This document shows positions 1 to 10,599 of a stretch of 64,000 nucleotides of DNA, piece after piece. Source of the stretch: Strobilurus pachycystidiatus (taxonomy: Eukaryota; Basidiomycota; Agaricomycetes; Agaricales; Physalacriaceae); assembly GCA_019915135.1 (NCBI GenBank), contig JAHLMK010000001.1, positions 2,790,001 through 2,854,000 of the forward strand, read 5' to 3'. The position numbers and the translations under genes are program-made. Each line of letters opens with the position of its first letter. Within the stretch, counting starts at the first letter, position 1. The notes below the pieces were generated by a model. That model was not told the DNA's origin and did not search any database. It saw only the letters and a list, made by a program, of their open reading frames with translations.

Positions 1-843
1 GCTGCCACGCTCAAAACACCAGCAATCAATTCCGCGGCCCGAGTACTCTCGTCGTTGGCGGGTATTGCGTACATGACGAGGCGAGGATCAGCGTTGGAGT
101 CGATGATGCCGATTGTAGGGACGTGCTCGACTGCACATTCACGGATAGCGTTCATGTTCGCAAGGGGGTTAAGGATGATGACAAGGTCGGGAATGACTTT
201 AGTCGTTTTGACGGTCTCCTCGCCGAACAGCTGGAACTTGTTGGTGAGGGTTCCGGGAAGCCAACGCTCGCCGACGTGGTACCCTCTTGTGCCGACGCGA
301 GTAGCTGCCTTTTCGACGACGGGACGGAGGTCGGGACGGGTGCCGACAAAGACAATCTGACCGCCTTCCTTGGCGATGGCCCGTGTTACTTTTGCGGCGC
401 GGCGAAGAAGGGGAAGAGTATGTTCCATGTCAATGATGGTGATGCCTGCGCGCGTGCCGTACGCGTAGGGCATGAAGTTGGGGTTCATGATCTGGGTCGC
501 ATGCCCGAAATGGGCACCCGCGGCGAGTAATGCCGAGAGAGTGGTATCCTCAGACGGTCGGTGGAGAGACGTGCGCATGTTCCACGTGTTCTCTGGCTGC
601 TGGGTGGAGCCAAACGGAGTCATGAAGTCGACTAGGGAGAGTGAATACAGCGGGCGGCCAGCGCACAGTGCGGAACGTACCGAGCATGCGCCGGTCGTTG
701 CGGTCGCGTTGGAATTCCATCCAGTCGACGGGCGTCCGCAGCGGCCGCTCTCCCTTGGTGTACAGCGTCCGGGCCGGCCCCCGCAGCGCCGCGAGACGCG
801 GTGCGCCTCTGCGCGTAGCGTGTGGGAGCATGAGAAAATGCAA
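1..843 (-). CDS. MRP4: Mitochondrial small ribosomal subunit protein uS2 (partial)
   Basis: A uS2 family protein of the mitochondrial small ribosomal subunit, cut by the left window edge. Two exons are visible: 681-843 and 1-631, joined over a 49-nt GTACGT...CCTAG intron (632-680). The start at 843 (MHFLMLPHATRRGAPRL) gives an arginine-rich, acid-poor N-terminus like a mitochondrial targeting sequence. After the intron come uS2 hallmarks: AHFGHATQIMNP, then GGQIVFVGTRP, then PDLVIILNPLANMNAIRE and VPTIGIIDSNADPRL. These match bacterial RpsB and yeast Mrp4. The C-terminus lies outside the window. It is divergent from the Ssb-type Hsp70 gene, sharing 120 bp of promoter. Confidence 0.9.
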
Positions 844-963
844 ATGTCACGTCGTTACGGTGTTATCCTTACTAAGATCGAATTGATGGAGATCACGCCG
901 AAAAAAAATTCCTGCCCCCTACCACCAACACACTTCCCTCCCTCCCTCCCTCCCGCACTAAAA
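844..963. promoter_or_regulatory. Shared divergent promoter, uS2m / Ssb Hsp70
   Basis: Only 120 bp separate the two start codons, so both genes probably use one bidirectional promoter. On the Hsp70 side the 5' leader is pyrimidine-rich with CTCCCT repeats directly before ATG 964. No TATA box stands out. Assignment as promoter is inferred from position. Confidence 0.5.
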
Positions 964-3201
964 ATGGACGACTTGTTCGACGGCGCCATTGGCATTGATC
1001 TCGGTACCACCTACTCGTACGCTGCCTGCTTTTCCGCTGCCTCGCCCGGCGCTGACGGTGTCCAACAGCTGTGTGGGTGTCTGGCAAAACGACCGAGTGG
1101 AAATCATCGCCAACGACCGTGAGTGGATCGACGCCCATCGAAACACTCTTTTCTTAGCTTTGCGCAGAGGGTAACCGCACGACACCGTCCTATGTCGCCT
1201 TTTCTGCCGAAGAGCGCCTCATCGGTGACGCCGCGAAGAACCAGGCTGCCATGAACCCTCGCAACACCGTCTTCGATGCCAAGCGTCTCATCGGTCGCCG
1301 TTTCGAGTGAGTGCACTTTGTCTGCAGTGCTGTGGCACTTTTTTAATCGCATTTCAGTGACCCCGACGTGAAGAAGGTGGACTGATTTCGTGATATCCAC
1401 TATCTCCGTGCTGATCTTTGCTAGGACATGACCCACTGGCCCTTCGAGGTCGTTGAGAAGGATGGATCACCCATGATCAAGGTCAACTACCTTTCCGAGG
1501 ACAAGACCTTCAGCCCCCAGGAGATCTCGTCCATGGTCCTCACCAAAATGAAGGAGATTTCCGAGGCCAAGCTCGGCAAAACCGTGAAGAAGGCCGTTGT
1601 CACGTATGTCTTGTCTCAATTTTTTCATGTCGATCAATTCATTAACAAATTCTCAAGCGTCCCCGCCTACTTCAACGACTCCCAGCGTCTGGCCACCAAG
1701 GATGCTGGTGCCATTGCTGGTCTCGACGTTCTCCGCATCATCAACGAGCCTACCGCCGCCGCCATCGCGTACGGTCTTGACCGTCAGTCGAAGGAGGAGA
1801 AGAACGTTCTCATCTTCGATCTTGGAGGAGGAACTTTCGATGTTTCCCTCTTGAACATCACCGGTGGTGTCTTCGCCGTCAAGGCCACCGCTGGTGACAC
1901 TCACTTGGGTGGTGAAGATTTCGACAACACTCTCCTTGAGCACTTCAAGAACGAGTTCAAGAGGAAGTCGAAATTGGACATCTCTGACGACCCCCGTGCC
2001 CTCCGTCGTCTACGGAGTGCTTGCGAACGTGCCAAGCGCACCCTTTCCAGTGTTGCCCAGACCACTGTCGAGGTCGACTCGCTCTACCAGGTAAGTCGTG
2101 TTCCAAAATTCCCGACCTCGCTAACGATATTCTTAGGGTGAGGACTTCTCTGCCAACATCTCCCGTGCCCGTTTCGAGGAGATCAACGCCACCATGTTCA
2201 AGTCCACTCTCGACCCCGTCGAGAAGGTCTTGAAGGATTCCAAGATCCCTCGTGAAAAGGTCGACGACATTGTCCTTGTTGGTGGCTCCACCCGTATCCC
2301 CAAAATTCAGTCCCTCGTGTCCGAATACTTCGGTGGACGTCAACTCAACAAGTCCATCAACCCCGACGAAGCCGTCGCCTACGGTGCCGCCGTCCAGGCT
2401 GCCGTCCTTACTGGCCAAACCTCCGAGCAGACCAAGGATCTCCTCCTCCTCGATGTCGCTCCCCTCTCCCTCGGTGTTGCCATGCAGGGCGACGTCTTCG
2501 GTGTCGTTGTTCCCCGCAACACCCCCATCCCCACCAACAAGTCCAGGACTTTCACCACCGTCGAGGACAACCAGACCACGGTGACCTTCCCTGTGTATGT
2601 TATTTTCCTGCTCGAGGTACAACGAGGCTAATTATGCCGTCAGCTACGAGGGTGAGCGTACTCAATGCCGGGATAACCGTCTCCTCGGAGAGTTCGAGCT
2701 CAACGGCATTCCCCCAATGCCCCGTGGCCAGGCCGAGCTGGTTACTACCTTCGAGGTTGACGCCAACGGTCTCTTGAAGGTGTCCGCACAGGACCGTGCA
2801 TCCGGCCGCAAGGCCTCTATCAGTACGTATACTTCGACTTCAACTCGGACATGTACTCATCCCTTCTTTCAGGCATCACCAACTCTGTTGGCCGTCTCTC
2901 GTCCGCCGAGATCGACCAGATGATCAAGGATGCTGAGCAGTTCAAGATGGCCGACAAGGAGTTCTCTGCACGCCATGAGGCGAAATCCGACCTCGAAGCC
3001 TACATTCACCAGGTTGAGGGCACCATCACATCGCCGGAGATTGGCATGAAGCTCAAGCGGGGAGCTAAGGGCCAGGTCGAGGCCGAGCTCGCACGCGCAT
3101 TGGAGAAGCTGGAGACCGAGACGTCAACGGCGGACGAGCTGAAGAAGGCGCAGCTGAACGTCAAGCGGGCGCTCCAAAAAGCCACCGCCGGTATGCGGTA
3201 A
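964..3201 (+). CDS. SSB1: Ribosome-associated Hsp70 chaperone, Ssb type
   Basis: Cytosolic Hsp70 of the fungal Ssb class, which binds nascent chains at the ribosome. Nine exons: 964-1016, 1069-1118, 1168-1306, 1358-1376, 1425-1603, 1658-2090, 2137-2594, 2644-2822, 2873-3201; phases close to 612 aa, the usual Ssb length. Visible are the phosphate-1 loop ([14 protein letters not shown], made by the first splice), [41 protein letters not shown] and the adenosine loop [13 protein letters not shown]. The C-terminus ends KATAGMR with no EEVD tail, which argues for Ssb rather than Ssa. Exon 4 is only 19 nt. Codon use is strongly C-ending, as expected for a highly expressed gene. Confidence 0.96.
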
Positions 3202-3471
3202 AACTGAATACTGTTATCATCCTTACACTTGTTTGCTTTATTTTCCTCACTTGCATATCTTCTGAATCAAGAAGTCCTCTCTTTCTCAATCTTGTATCAA
3301 ATCTCGTAGATCATGTAAGTATCGCGAAGCTATCAAGAACTACTGTAAGACTAGGCAACAGCTATATGTACGTGTGTCATAGGATTATGAAAAGTCAGAA
3401 AGCTCAAGATGGTGGGTAGGAAAGGTGCTTCATACCATGAATGGACCCCGGGCGACGCGCTCTTGTAATGC

Positions 3472-4376
3472 CTACCAACGATTCCTGTCGGACATGATGG
3501 CTCTGAGCTCCGTCTCCTCGATATGGGGCAGATGGGTCTGTACATCCTGCAACACATGGTGCGTGTGCAGGACGGTCGTCTTGAGCCAGAAGTATCCACG
3601 CACCAGCTCCGCAAACCTGTTTATATCCAGAAGATGCAGCGCGGGACCGTGAGATAGGGCAGCGACCATCGCCTTCTGGACTTCCACCCATTCACGACTG
3701 CCTTGACCTTGAGACGAGGGAGCGGCCCAAACCAATTGCCAAGTGATATTGGCCCCGCTTGCGCGACGCTCAAATTCCAGCTTCAACTCTTGCAGCGAGT
3801 GGTTGGAATAGACAGGTGTTTGGTGGTCCATTGACGACTCCGAAGGGTCTGAATGGTTACTCGATCCGTCAGAACCGATGTAGTCCATGTCCGGCAACAG
3901 GTCAATCACTATAACAACAGGAAGGTAAAGTGACTCGGCCACTGGTTCCTTCGTGATATGCCACAAGTTTTGGTTAATCCCCCTCGCTTTGAGAGTCAAA
4001 AAGGCGGGCTCCTCTTCCATAAAGAAAGCCCGAAAGTGCCGCGCCATTTCAGCGGTGAAGCAACGTGGGTGGCGGAAGCCGTGGCGTATTCGGAATGGAA
4101 GAAAGTCCTTGTAGCACCAAGTCCCCCGTTTCCACAGTTCATCATCGTCAAAGAGCGGATCGGACATTGTCTGCTTTGCGAAAAACTCGCTCAATAATAC
4201 CCGCAGTCCATCGCGCGTGTTCTGAGGATAGTGAGGAAAAAGAAACTTGTTGAAGGAACGCGACCTACAGAGCGTTCTAGCAATGCTTGGGAGGCCTCGA
4301 TGGCCTGCTGCTTCCACTTAGCTTTCTCGTCGTGAACTGGAGGGCGAGGAGTGTCAGCGGCGCCGTCACTGGACAT
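3472..4376 (-). CDS. Hypothetical protein, 285 aa
   Basis: Two exons (4269-4376 and 3472-4221) joined over a 47-nt GTAGGT...CTCAG intron give 285 aa starting MSSDGAADTPRPP. The intron places a lysine- and glutamine-rich helix before NTRDGLRVLLSEFF. The middle has FLPFRIRHGFRHPRCFTAEMA and a hydrophobic strand LYLPVVIVIDLL, followed by an acidic serine-rich loop and a helical C-terminal third. I recognise no family and see no signal peptide or membrane span. It is convergent with the Hsp70 gene. A longer start at 4442 is open but lacks support; 4376 is the more likely start. Confidence 0.7.
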
Positions 4377-4640
4377 GATGGTGAGAGAGTGAAGGCGCGA
4401 GGGCGGCGTTAGCAAATGCACCTCACTAATTCTCACGCGCAATCAGACGTGCAGCAAGCCTCGAGGCCTGAGGCCTGAGGTACGAACGTGCGGGTCTATA
4501 AGCTTTGGAAGTTTGATCTCACCGTATCGGTCGGCGGTCGCATTCGCATTTCGCAAGATTTCGCATCGCGAGCCAGTCACGGCATAATCACGTGCTGTTA
4601 CATTGGTCGCGCTTCAACTTCAACTTCAACTCACACCACC

Positions 4641-5451
4641 ATGTCGACGGACGTATCAGAGGCCATGTACGCAAGAAAATGACGCGTCTATTATCTGCTA
4701 ATATCTTAGTCCGCTACTAGCAAGGCTATTAAGGAAATGGCCACCATGATCGATCCTGACGAAGACTATCTAACAGTGGTAGCAGCAAAGGAGCTGATTG
4801 CATCCGTAAGGGAATCGCGGAAGAAAGATCTGGACGAAGCGCATGCCAATCTCAAAGGTCGCCACCCCCTAGCTTCTAGAACGTAGCCCTTACTGAGCTG
4901 CTCTTAGCGCTTTCGAAGATTCTTGACGGCGCACGAGTGTCCTCCTCAAGACCACGCACAGTCCTCTCTGCCGAGGACCACAGCGCAACGCTTAATGCGT
5001 TTGACACCTCACGTCTCTCGCTCGCCAAGGCCATCAGCGACATGGAGGGTCTCGTTGCGAGTAAAGAATCCGAACTTGCTTCCCTCAAAGAGAAAGTACG
5101 CCAGCTGGAAGACTGCGATCCCGCTGCAGAGCACAAGCGTGAACTCGACGGTACAGCGTAGGCGCGTCTATATGCCTTATCAGTATAGTCGATAACTCGT
5201 CTTGCCTAGTCTACGCCTAAAGATATTTCAAGGCCTAGGGTTCCGTCCTATAACAGCTGAAGACGGTCACGTCTCCAAGATTCTTATCGGTGCGCCATTA
5301 TAGTCTCTCGCCGCCTCATGCTCATTTTGGGGTAGCATCAATCTCTGGCGACGTACACTCCGTAGACCTCGATCAGAGCACTGTGGGTCCTGATTTGAGT
5401 CGAATGCTATGGTCAACAGCACTGTCAGCACCCCATCACGGCTCGTCATGA
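4641..5451 (+). CDS. SPC24: Kinetochore protein Spc24 (Ndc80 complex)
   Basis: Spc24 pairs with Spc25 in the Ndc80 complex and links microtubules to the inner kinetochore. Five exons (4641-4666, 4721-4857, 4908-5157, 5210-5289, 5336-5451) close in phase to 202 aa, normal for the family. The order is a short N-terminus, a coiled coil (KKDLDEAHANLK; ISDMEGLVASKESELASLKE), then the globular domain with LRLKIFQGLGFRPIT and SGDVHSVDLDQ, ending in the LSRMLW segment typical of this fold. The last three exons are only recovered after splicing, since unspliced frames stop early. Identification rests on the C-terminal globular motif and on size. Confidence 0.82.
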
Positions 5452-5595
5452 ATCAGTCAATGTATATGTACGCATAAATTAATGTCAGGATGTAAGTAAG
5501 ATGATCGTCCGTAGCGTAACTACGCCTGTAACAAATTTGAAGGTGGTGTGAACTGTGTATGATGCGGATCGTCAACAACTGTGCTTTGGATCAAA

Positions 5596-8126
5596 TTATT
5601 GACGTACATCAGCCTTCAGTTTCCATCGCTTGGTCTCCTTGCACTTCTCCCCAATCTCCCTGATCTTTGCCTCTATGGCGTTCTTTTTCACCTTGTGTTC
5701 GCGCAAGTCCTGATGGATGGCCTCTACTAAGAAATTGAGGTTCCCTGTCTGAAGCGAGCCCAGCTTCTCAATTAGAGTGGGGAGGTGAGCTTCTGGAAAC
5801 ACCGTTTTGGCAACGGGTGCTGGTTTCTTCGAGACGGGAGTCGAGGTGGTTGCAGCCGCCAAAGGCAGAGGTTGGGCATGGAGAGGATCAACTTTGGCAG
5901 GAAGTGGCGGGACAGCAAAGACGGGTCCGTTCGGTCGTGTTTCTGCCTTCTTGGAACGTGAGGTGGGTGGGAGTATGACATCCTTGAATGGATCAATGGG
6001 TAGCGCGCCATCTGCAGAGGAATCAATAGCCTCGCCATACGAAAGAGGAAGGTTCTGACCGTTGAATAGACGGATCCTGTATGGATTGAACGGCTCATAG
6101 GAGCAGTGTCCAATACTGGGCTCCCAGAATGGACCCTTCGCAAAGGGGATCAAAGGCACCACGACTTTACGCTTCTTGGAGATATTCTTTTCGCCATCGT
6201 CAGCCTTTCGTTTCGGAGGGTGTGGCAAATCAAGGGGGAAGTCAACGTCCATCTGCGCCAAAGTGGCGGGCCCATCGTCCTCGTCGTCATCCACGAGCCA
6301 GCTATCCGCGTCCGAATCCTCGTCGTCATCTCCTCCCTCCTCGTCATCGTCTTGTATCACATCGTCCGCATCTCCTGCAGGCTCTTCCTCCCAATCCTCA
6401 CCACTATCGTACCCATAATCCCGTTCGACCACGTCTTTGCCAAACGGCTGACGGGGATTAATCACGAGTGAGGCTCGAGTCCAGGTTCCGAAGTATCCAG
6501 GACGCGCGTCTTCTTTGAAAATGAAAACTTTGGCGGGAATGGACTTCCGATCGCTCAGCTTGGTCAATAAGGCGCGAACCGCGTTGGTATCCCCTGTGAC
6601 TTCAGCCTCTGATAGCTGAGTGACCAGCTCGCGCACAGTCTCCTGGCCTTGAGTTCGTGATGCTGGGCGTTTGGGGACCCGACGCATCTCTTGGTCGCGG
6701 GGTTGAGCGGGCGGGGTTTGTGTCCGGTCGGCCTCGTCGTCGTCGTCGAGAATGATCACGTCATCAACTGTGCCAGAGGCGGAGCCCTTGGGTCGCTCCC
6801 GAAACGCGTTGATGGGCGCTAGGACCGCGTCTTTCTTGAGTATGAATGGCTTGAATGTGCGCTCATAGTCCGTCTGCTTGGAGGCACTGCCTGGTTTAGG
6901 GTCGCTCTGTGTAGGCCGTTGGCCTTTGGAAAAGAAGTTGGCCATGAGGGAGCGAGACTTGTTCTGCGCTTCCTTTTCCTTCTTTTCCCTCTCTAGCTTC
7001 GCAGCCTTCTTTTCGAGTTTCTCAATATCCTGTACATTATTCAAATCAGAAACGATTCCGGAAGAAGTTCACGCCAAACCTTGGGTTCCATGACCTTCTC
7101 TTTCTTGGGTCGTCCTGGCTTGGGTTTCAGAGAGTCCGCGGCATCCTAACGAAGGATCAGACAAAGCCTAAGATCTATAACTCACACTCACAAGGTGACC
7201 AGCTGATAGAGGATCATTGACACTGTTGGTTTTCAATGGCGACTTTGATACTCCTCCTTTGGACCCCACAAGCGCGTCTCTCTCGGAATCAGGCAGGTTC
7301 GCAAACCAATCGTTGATAAACTTCTTCGCCTTGAGACTTGTGAGAATCATAACAAGGCATCAGATAGGTGATGCTGACCTCCAGCCTTTCCGCCAGTCTG
7401 GTGGTAGCTTTAGGGCGTATAATTGGGGGGAGCCAGTCGGTGTATTGATCCAGTAGCTCCCAGCGCCAGACGAAAAGGGCAGCAGGTATCTTTGCACCAG
7501 GTGTCGGATCAATGCCGTAGTTGTTCCTGGTCATGGTGGCCTTGATGACTGCCTCGACAGCCGCGACAGGCAGGATATCAGCGAAGGAAGACGCGTCGTC
7601 GTCTTGTATGGGAAGGAGCTCCTGGTGGATGTGTTTGCATAGTGTAACCAGCGTCTTGTCACTGCGTGTGGGGCCAACGATGAGAATCTGAGACGCCTTT
7701 AGGCCACCAACACGCACCTCTCGAACGCTAGTTTGCCAATGACGGGCTTATAATCGTCAGAGATAGAGCTCAATGGTCCCTCCTGCTTGGATGCGCGCTC
7801 TTCAAGCATCGAGCGAAATTGGACGATTTCTGCCGCGACATTAGGCAAAGAAAACACGAGCAGGAACCTAGACGCACCTTGAAGGGTCTCTGACTGCTTA
7901 TCGAGAGACATGGGTTTCTGCTTGAAGACAATCTTGTTATTCTTTATTTCGGCCGCAACAGACTTGCCCTCCGCGGGAACTGCGTTGATTGACACGTTAG
8001 AGCAGAAGATGCCGCCGCGGGGAACGACGTACGCGCGATGGGCGGCAGGTTCGCTGGGAGCGCGTCGTTAGTGACAAAATGGCGCGTACAAACAGATAAG
8101 TACAGACCCGTTTCGGTAGCAGACAT
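5596..8126 (-). CDS. CAC1: Chromatin assembly factor 1 large subunit (p150/Cac1)
   Basis: Large subunit of CAF-1, which deposits H3-H4 behind replication forks. Seven exons (8033-8126, 7878-7979, 7718-7829, 7379-7661, 7192-7329, 7080-7145, 5596-7029) close in phase to 742 aa. Features in order: LAFESDKTLVTLCKHIHQELLP, a lysine/glutamate-rich charged helix (LEKKAAKLEREKKEKEAQ), then the p150 signature KVFIFKEDARPGYFGTWTR, PFGKD and YDSGEDWEEEPAGD, followed by a long acidic run. The C-terminal winged-helix-like region includes NLNFLVEAIHQDL. The start is the least certain part: ATG 8126 needs the 7980-8032 intron (good CTAAC branch site), while ATG 7995 inside that intron is the alternative. 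An extra 54-nt frame-neutral intron within exon 1 is also possible. Confidence 0.88.
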
Positions 8127-8215
8127 CGTCAGGGCCAGCCGTGCAGGCGAGGGCGGCGGGGCAGATGACGGTGCAAAGGCAAAGGGAAGAGTGACCATCA
8201 AAACGCGTGACACCA
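8127..8215. promoter_or_regulatory. Bidirectional promoter CAF-1 / RFC with MCB site
   Basis: The 89 bp between the CAF-1 start (8126) and the RFC start (8216) carry ACGCGT at 8203-8208, only 8 bp before the RFC ATG. ACGCGT is the MluI cell-cycle box bound by MBF in yeasts and controls S-phase genes. Two replication-coupled genes facing each other across such a site suggest joint S-phase expression. The site is seen; its function is inferred. Confidence 0.5.
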
Positions 8216-9568
8216 ATGTCTTTCTTCAACGTCCAACAGCGCCCAACAAAAGCCGCGCAGAAGCACGTCGTCGACCCCGAAAAGCAGCCCTGGGTTGAGA
8301 AATAGTGCGCCCGTCGCTTATCGTCGCGTTCTCACCGGCGCTGACCGCCGCCTAGCCGCCCACAGACCATCGACGATGTCTCTGCCCAAGAGCACACGGT
8401 TGCTGTCCTCCAAAAGACACTTTCCTCAACAAATGTTTGCTTCTCCGCTTCAGTGATTATCTGGCGGCACTAAGCGCTCTGTAGCTCCCTCACATGCTCT
8501 TCTACGGCCCGCCAGGAACGGGAAAGACTTCCACCGTGCTTGCCCTAGCAAAGCAGCTCTTTGGGTGAGTCCAATCTTTGCGTGCTCTCCAATCAAGGCT
8601 TATATGGCAGACCTGACAACTTCCGGAACCGAGTCTTGGAATTGAACGCGTCAGATGAGCGTGGAATATCCATCGTGCGCGAAAAGATCAAGAACTTTGC
8701 GCGCCAAACACCTCGAGCAGAAGCTACTTCATCAGATGGCAAGACGTATCCATGCCCTCCTTACAAGATCATTATCCTTGACGAAGCCGATTCAATGACA
8801 CAAGACGCGCAGGGTGCACTTCGTCGTATCATGGAGACATACGCGCGAATAACTCGTTTCTGCCTTGTCTGTAACTACGTGACGCGGTACGGATAGACTT
8901 GACTTATCGGGGACTCCGCATTGACCTTGACTAGAATTATTGAGCCCTTGGCGTCGCGTTGTTCAAAGTTTCGATTTACGCCACTCGATTCCACCTCATC
9001 CACAGATAGGCTGAACTACATCGCGACAGCGGAACATGTTGCCGTCAGCCCAGAGGTGGTTCAGTCCCTGATATCATGCTCTGGCGGGGACCTGCGACGC
9101 GCCATCACATATCTACAATCAGCCTCGCGTCTATCCTCTTCGACGACGCCCCCAACAGCAATTACACCCCAAGACATACAAGAGATCGCCGGAGTTGTCC
9201 CTGATACTATCATCGATGATTTTGCGCAGACGCTTGGTATCGACATTGACACTGGTGGCCCACCTCGCACAAAACCCAAGTCAGTCTTTGATAGCATCAA
9301 GCTAAAGGTGAAGGAAATCATGCGAGAGGGATATTCAGCATCACAACTATTGAATCAGGTACTGACTTCTCTGACTCCCTTCTCATGGCAACATACTCAT
9401 ATTCTGCAGCTACACGATTTAGTCATTTCCCACCCAAGCTTGAACGCGCAACAGAAGGCACGATGTGGTCTGGTGTTTGCAGAAGCCGACAAGGCATTCT
9501 GCGATGGCGCCGACGAGGAATTATGGACTCTTGAAGTAGCCTTACGTGTGCATAAGGCTGTTGCCTAG
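8216..9568 (+). CDS. RFC2: Replication factor C subunit (yeast Rfc2 / human RFC4)
   Basis: Small subunit of the clamp loader that opens PCNA onto primed DNA. Six exons (8216-8304, 8356-8434, 8485-8564, 8611-8886, 8935-9358, 9410-9568) close in phase to 368 aa. Visible are [13 protein letters not shown], Walker A in [25 protein letters not shown], Walker [12 protein letters not shown], the SRC motif in [11 protein letters not shown], sensor 2 region [16 protein letters not shown], and the C-terminal collar (LLNQLHDLVI). The DGKTYPCPP insertion before Walker B resembles human RFC4, hence yeast Rfc2. It is head-to-head with CAF-1, another PCNA-linked factor. Confidence 0.95.
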
Positions 9569-9905
9569 CTTGAGGTTCACTCCTGGCAGTACATCTAGGA
9601 ACAATTGTATTTGCTTGTAACACTGACAGGTCCATACAGCCTCCACACCACAGGAAGCAACCGATACAGGTCCAATAATCCGCCTTAGGGTCGGATTGCC
9701 GAATCTTGTCTCCAGCTCTCTCGGTAGACCTGAGGCACTCCAAGTCTTCTACAAGAAAGAAATTGCCGGAACGGACCTCAGGCCGTGTCACTGTCCCATG
9801 GGGACGAGACTCATGTCAATGAAGAGCGCGACGTAACAGCACGTGATTCTAACCGTGACTGGCTCGCGGCGATCAATCCTCAAGTGTCCTTGACGTGCTA
9901 CCATC
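9569..9905. other. Intergenic, no gene seen
   Basis: 337 bp between the RFC stop and the next start on the same strand. Short frames on the minus strand here have no start or splice support. It probably contains the RFC 3' end and the promoter of the next gene. Confidence 0.5.
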
Positions 9906-10485
9906 ATGGACTCATTTCATCCAGTCGACTACAGTTCTGCCATCATTCGCCCGCCCTCTCCAACCAGCTCCATAGGATCAACTCATCCAGAAGATCAAAC
10001 CACACCTTCAGATGATGAAGCCGTCTTACCACAGCCTTTATTTGAGAAGAAGCACAATGATCAAATGGGCCTGGGGAAACAACGAGCGACAGAAGAGGCG
10101 GCAGACCGCGATGTTCTGCTGAAACGGCCTGAAACGCCCAACGGTCAGCGCAGTGAGTCGTTTCGCGACATGGCAGAGCGCTCGTGAGAAATTGACTTGC
10201 TGCATCATAGTATTGTTCGAGACTGTTATGATTAATCTTCGCAATGCGGTGGCGAAAGTTAGAGAAGACGAAGCTCTCGAACGGACACTTTTGAATGGGC
10301 CTAACATGGCCGCGGAGCAGACTCCGACCACGAAGGATGTGGACGCGATCTTGGCTAGTATGATGCCGGAGAAGTGCAGTATCTTTCCCGCTCCGGAGAC
10401 AACGGCTGGGGAGTCATTCCTGGAAACAAATGGCAGTTTGTCTACAGCGGGCAGGCGGACAAAAGCATACAATACACCTGTGTAG
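9906..10485 (+). CDS. Hypothetical protein, 173 aa
   Basis: Two exons (9906-10152, 10211-10485) joined over a 58-nt GTGAGT...CATAG intron close to 173 aa beginning MDSFHPVDYSSAIIRPPSP. The N-terminal half is proline/serine-rich and probably disordered. After the splice a short helix follows (LFETVMINLRNAVAKVRED), then a low-complexity tail. No domain is recognised. It stops 114 bp before the CRM1 start and the two run in the same direction. Confidence 0.6.
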
Positions 10486-10599
10486 ATGGAAATATAGAGT
10501 AAACCGTTGAAGTGGCTGTGCTGTGAAGTTGCTCCTGCTTGGCTGCAATATTAGCAATTGAATGCATTGCATCAGGTCCAAGGGTTGTTGCTACTAACC

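Noticed and set aside
1957..2622. 221-codon minus-strand frame
   Set aside because: Antisense of the highly codon-biased Hsp70 exons; a common artefact in such genes.
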